Shown piece after piece: positions 59,734 through 64,000 of a stretch of 64,000 nucleotides of DNA (the first letter of the stretch is position 1; each line of letters opens with the position of its first letter). The stretch covers positions 22,692,001 to 22,756,000 of the forward strand of contig JBITNC010000001.1 of assembly GCA_050084985.1 (NCBI GenBank). Direction: 5' to 3'. Origin of the DNA: Nageia nagi (lineage: Eukaryota; Pinophyta). The notes below the pieces were generated by a model, which searched no databases, had not been told where the DNA came from, and saw only the letters and a list, made by a program, of their open reading frames with translations. The translations under genes and the position numbers were made by a program.

Positions 59734-60401
59734 TATGCCACTCATAGTGTGCAAAAAGCAAAACCAAAGGTACCTCTCTTTGTTCCTACCTTTTCAAAAT
59801 GTATCTCGATTGCAAAACCTCCCTAGGTATGCAAAATTATTACTGAAAATATAAAAATTGTAATTGTAGTGTGTATAAGCTAGGTTGTTTCTTTCCTTGA
59901 CCATTGTGAATTATTGCTTATTGTATGAATGTGCCTATTATCATTTTCATTCCAAGGGAAATTATTCTTTTACTAGTTCTTCATTTTTCTACTATTGTTC
60001 TTGAATCCCACACTACTAGTAGCATTCCCTTTATTTCTAGGTCATTAATGGGGTGTATTTCCTAGGAGTTAATTAGAATGAATAGTATTTCATCGATGCT
60101 TAACATATGTTTGACTTATTGAATTGATGAGAACATAAAATTAATAACATTAATAAGAAAAAACTTGAGCTTGTTTGTTATTCCTTCATTTGGTACCTTG
60201 GAACCTAACTAGGAGGTTCACTTGCTTCTTCCATGGTTATTTGTGAATTTTAGATACTTATTCTATGATATTACATTGATATGCATTAAAGTTCATTTTA
60301 TATATTCATTACAGCTTAAAAGGTTACACACATGGTATTTTAATGAATATATTTATAAAGTATTCTACAATATAGGGAGGACCAAAAATCTATGGTCTAA
60401 G
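59734..60401 (+). other. Spacer, no gene seen
   Basis: About 670 bp of AT-rich DNA. The frame at 60222-60485 (+) is partly the shadow of the PMD gene end on the other strand. Confidence 0.4.
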
Positions 60402-61990
60402 CTATTGATGAGCACTACTGCCACTACTAGCAGTATCCCATGCCCTCTTCCTAACTCTATGATTGCTACCACTAGCCATCAATAATGAGACTTTGCTCAA
60501 CATAACACTAGTGTTGATGCCTTGAGCTACTAGGAGAGCCTTTTTCCTTCCATACTTCTCTTAGAGTATGGCTATAACACCCTCCTTGCACTCTATCCTA
60601 TCCATCTAGATTTAAATTAATGCCCATTATTCATTAGGTTAGGGCATGATCATCCTCTCTTGTAACCTCTTCATAGATTTCTCCAAGGTGATAATTTGTG
60701 TGTCTCAGGTTACAAGTGTTACATATAGTGTTATCACCTAGGCCTCAAAAGGATTTAGCTTCTCATTCTCTACCTAGAGAGCTACAATTAATCTCTTGAT
60801 CTATCTTACAAATAATTAATGCATTATTAGCCTGCTAGTCATATATGCAATTGGGAAATGATATATATGGTTAGATTTTTACCTAGTGCTACTAATGGTA
60901 TGACCTTGAATAGCACTAATAACCTTGGTGTTGCTACTTCACCCTCCTTCTACACTAGTACATCATGCATGGGTTTATTTACCTAATAAGTATTATCCTT
61001 ATAGGATGGCTCACTCACCACTAGCTCCTACTCCTCCTCATCTTTTTCCATGCACAAATTGGTAGGATGAAATCCTTGTCACTAAGTGGCATGCCCTTGA
61101 ATTACTCTTTATTATATGGATAGATTGGCCTCTACATCATGTGCCCAAGTGAGCCTCCATCTTGAAATAACCTATGCTCCTATAGGTGCATCTCTCTTCA
61201 CCATCTATTGATGATAAAAAATTAGAATCGATGGGATCCCCCATTGGATACCAAATTACTTGAGTACCTGGTGTCAGTGGTATGGCTCCACCACCTTCCT
61301 CCTACTCTAGAGGAAGCACTCTAGATTAACCCATGCAAGCTATCAAGCATCATCTTCCCATACATAATTTACATAGGAGATCCACACTATGTCTCTCATC
61401 TACAAGCCATCGATCTCTCTCTTTTAAGCATCCAAATAATGAGGGTATTTTCACCCATTGGTCCATGACATACAACATGTCAAGGTGATATATCTTAGGT
61501 TCTTCCAACCCCTCTACAAGCTAACTGGCCTAACCACTACTATCTTCTTATAAGGCCACACTTAGAGAAAACTTGCATGTATAACCGTCACATTGAACTT
61601 ATCAACACTGATAAAATTATAAAGATCTTGATATAACTATTTTAAAAATAGTATCCCTAGAGTGAATTATGTGCCTCTCATACAAATCTCTTTCACTACC
61701 CAAATCAAGGCAAGTGTAAAAGATGAATTACTCTTATCTAGACATAAATATGTCAAGATAATAGTAGTGACATATAGTCATAGGTGTCTTCCTATTTATG
61801 CAAATAGGCACACCTCTACATACCTAATTGATTAGTTCTACCAATCATGGTCACCCTCTCAAGGCAACAAAAAAGCAAGCTACTCCTATATGTTTTTTTC
61901 TAACACCTCCATCTAATGCACTAGCTTTCCCCTGATGGAAATCCCTCATATGCGATAAACATCCAAGAAAGTAATAATCATTTCACCTAG
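60402..61990 (-). pseudogene. Second plant mobile domain (PMD) gene, cut by copia LTR
   Basis: On the - strand the readable sequence begins right at the copia LTR with LGEMIITFLDV and GISIRGKLVH, the PMD opening (G-E-M-x-I-T-x-x-D-V, then P/S-I-x-G-x-x-V). It continues over several frames: LYQDLYNFISVDKFNV (about 61640), IYHLDMLYVMDQWVKIPSLF (about 61490), DRWLVDERHSVDLLC (about 61410), then RRKVVEPYH and HQVLK with FGIQWGIPS (about 61300-61220), the V-V-E-x-Y...R-Q-F-G...Q-x-I-P block. The C-terminal half is helical (VENEKLNPFEA, ITLEKSMKRLQERM near 60760-60660) and ends MASGSNHRVRKRAWDTASSG to TAG at 60404-60402. Many stops and shifts. PMD with a coiled-coil tail is also the layout of the first copy. 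Confidence 0.75.
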
Positions 61991-61993
61991 GTA

Positions 61994-62493
61994 TGTTAGA
62001 ATTTGTAATGTAATATTGTGTAATATTTCTCTTTAATAAAAGTTCATTTAATGCTTAAAGTATCTTTAGATACCTTAAAGTATTAAGAGAATAAATATTA
62101 AAAAAGGAATAAATATAGAAACACCTTTAACCTTACCCTTGGTTAAAAATAGGTTAAAGAGTGAGTTTCTTCTTATAAATAGAGAGGTATTCCTTTCATT
62201 ATGTATTTGATGAAGTATGGTAATACTTTTTCTATAGAGTTGTAAGAATGCTCTTGTAGGAGCTTTATAGAAGACTTCTTGTAGAATAATTCTTGAGAAT
62301 TTGTAGGAGAGTTATCTTGTGAGAAGTAGTAGAAAGGATGGTTCAAAATGGATGCACTCCCAAGAGTTGGAGGAACCACTATATATGATGTGTTATCATT
62401 TATGTGATTGATTCATACTTTCCTATATGAATGTTAGATTTGTTGGAGAAGCTTCAAGGACATTTTGGTTTATGGAATCCTTCAATTCTATCA
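61994..62493 (+). repeat. 5' LTR of a Ty1/copia-type element
   Basis: Begins TGTTAGAATTTGTAATG and ends ctatca, two bases before a copia primer binding site. TATA box tataaatagag at 62174, a classic position for a short copia LTR of 500 bp. The second LTR would lie beyond the window. It could also be a non-autonomous relative. Confidence 0.82.
62174..62184 (+). promoter_or_regulatory. TATA box of copia LTR
   Basis: tataaatagag, a strong plant TATA box about 180 bp into the LTR, in the usual U3 place for directing element transcription. Confidence 0.7.
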
Positions 62494-62495
62494 AG

Positions 62496-62509
62496 TGGTA
62501 TTAGAGCCA
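62496..62509 (+). promoter_or_regulatory. Primer binding site for initiator tRNA-Met
   Basis: tggtattagagcca, one C-to-T change from the standard copia PBS, which pairs with the 3' end of tRNA-iMet. It identifies the LTR at its left as a 5' LTR. Confidence 0.88.
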
Positions 62510-63038
62510 TCCTTTTTGTGGTCTCCTAAAATTCCTACTTGATGATTTTGAGGTAACTCTCCTCAAATTTAAGATATACTTATCCCCTAATCTTGTTTCA
62601 ATTTTATTAAAAACTTTATTAGTTGGTCAATTTTAATTTCTTAGTTTTTTTTAAGTTGAAAGTTGATATCTATACTAACATGTTTTTCATCTTGAGAATA
62701 ATGGACTCAAATTTAAGGTAAAATTTTACCTTGATTACATGTTAGTAGTATTTGAAGTTATATGTAACATATGGTATATGGTTAGAATCTAAGATCTTAG
62801 AAAATTAGTGCTTCTAATTTTATTTTCCATAGTCAAATCTAATATTAGATTCTAAAACTATGCTAAGATCTAACTAAGTTGCAATCTTACAAAAATCTAA
62901 ATTATGATTTTTGTAATAAAATTTTTTAGTAAGAAAGATAAAATATTTTCTTGCTATATTTAACAAAGGTTACAAAAGCTTGCAATTTTTTTTTTTTATA
63001 TATATGAAAAATTGATGATTTTATATATATATATTATA

Positions 63039-63080
<42 letters not shown>

Positions 63081-64000
63081 AAATTAAATATATAAACATT
63101 TATGTATATTTTTTTGATTAAAAAGAGAGTATTTTTATTTTAAAAAACTAGAATTTTTTTTTCTTATTTTTAATATTTAAAAAAGTAGAATTTTTTTCTA
63201 TTTTTAATATTTACAAAAAAATAGGAAAATTGTATTAAATATGCACTTTATTAAAATAAAGATTTGTTATGCATATTTTATTTGTTATGGATATTCATAG
63301 TGTGGGTATGCATAATGTAATGTGCTTGGATGGACATAGTGTTTGGAGTGAAAATTTACGTAAAAACAATTTAAACTTTGATGTGCATTATCCTTATTTG
63401 TTGCAATGTGATGCAAATTTATTATGGATTTGCATAGTGTTTGAAGTTGAAATTTAGGTAAAACTTTCTTTCAACCTTTGATATGAACTATCCTTATTGG
63501 TTGATATATTGTTAATTGTTTATGAATTGATGCATTATACTTCCATGTTTGAGAAATTAAATCCATGTTTATCCATGCCGATGGATTGTTTGCCACATTT
63601 CTACTTGTTAGCAAGTTGTAGTGCATGGAGTTTTTTAAATGTTTTGCCCTTCTCCATGATTACATTATTAGAGTGGTTAAATAGGTTTAGAATTCTCTAT
63701 GATTACGCATTGTTGGAGTGGTTAAATATATTTTTCTTTCTTCAAAATTGTAAATGTTTTGATAAAATTTGAATCCATGTTAATGAACTAATGCTATGAA
63801 ATTTTATCATATGCATATTGCCTAGCAGCATAGTCAAGTTGATATTTCTTCCTTATACTTTATTTTGTAAATCTTGGCTTTATGTTTAGTTAAGTTGACA
63901 TTTGTAGCTTATAAATCTTTATTTAGTCAAGTGGTTATGCCTTTGAAAATTTTGACTTGGTGGTTTCATCAAGATGGTATTGGATCATTTGTGACATGGT
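62510..64000 (+). other. Interior of the copia-type element or DNA beyond it, no gag recognised
   Basis: About 1.5 kb without recognisable copia Gag or protease motifs. Frames at 63269-63457 and 63497-63772 have no domain. An aaggtaaaattttacctt palindrome lies near 62717. Either a non-autonomous element, a long leader, or a further insertion. Confidence 0.4.
63016..63080 (+). repeat. (AT)n microsatellite
   Basis: About 65 bp of almost pure alternating AT with short tatt interruptions. Confidence 0.95.

Noticed and set aside
59848-59872. attgtagtg considered as the CACTA right end
   Set aside because: Only about nine bases fit, with no subterminal ggatgcaaat repeats nearby and no matching 3-bp duplication visible.
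63016-63080. (AT)n tract considered as a hairpin feature
   Set aside because: Alternating AT is self-complementary by composition; it is a plain microsatellite.

Overview
This is nuclear DNA of a higher plant with a repeat-rich genome. The sequence is strongly AT-rich and filled with degraded plant transposable elements: Ty3/gypsy elements with a second, archaeal-type RNase H (the Tat-related type), an En/Spm (CACTA) transposon, a Ty1/copia LTR, and two 'plant mobile domain' (PMD) pseudogenes. Between them lie decayed scraps of host-type genes: a papain-like cysteine protease and a PPR protein. No intact host gene, tRNA, rRNA or CRISPR array is visible, and no bacterial or organellar signal. 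Species cannot be named from the sequence.

Layout. (1) 1-17540, + strand: a very large gypsy element whose 5' LTR is cut by the window edge. It has a PBS, gag, protease, a G-patch-like segment, RT/RNase H, archaeal-type RNase H, integrase, then a 5 kb tail, then a 2.66 kb 3' LTR. The tail holds a sense ORF of unknown family built from two homologous modules, a perfect 370-bp palindrome, tandem repeats and an antisense ORF. (2) 17541-24700: low-copy-looking DNA with the first coding part of a cysteine protease (- strand), a PPR C-terminal fragment (+ strand), a hairpin and a G-rich island. (3) 24700-37120: two diverged direct repeats flank a - strand PMD gene, which is split at 26795/35357 by a complete 8.56 kb gypsy element (26796-35356) with a 5-bp target-site duplication. 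(4) 37121-39889: AT-rich DNA with no recognised gene. (5) 39890-52771, - strand: a third gypsy element with about 1.4 kb LTRs. Its archaeal-type RNase H lies before the RT, and a decayed ORF of about 1200 codons follows the integrase. (6) 52772-57510: a CACTA element with a TNP2-type transposase (- strand), inserted in the 5' LTR of element 3. (7) 57566-59733: gag fragment of another gypsy element. (8) 60402-61990, - strand: a second PMD pseudogene, cut by (9) a copia 5' LTR with initiator-Met PBS at 61994-62509 that runs toward the window end.

Nothing here looks functional as a gene. Almost every frame has stops, many of them explained by C-to-T decay at CGA, CAA or TGG codons. The region is a nested stack of insertions. 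By-eye LTR divergence is about 7.5% for element 1, and clearly more (roughly one base in eight to one in seven) for elements 2 and 3. The most unusual content is the accessory coding capacity of the gypsy elements: the two-module sense ORF, the antisense ORF, the very long post-integrase ORF, and the different positions of the archaeal-type RNase H.
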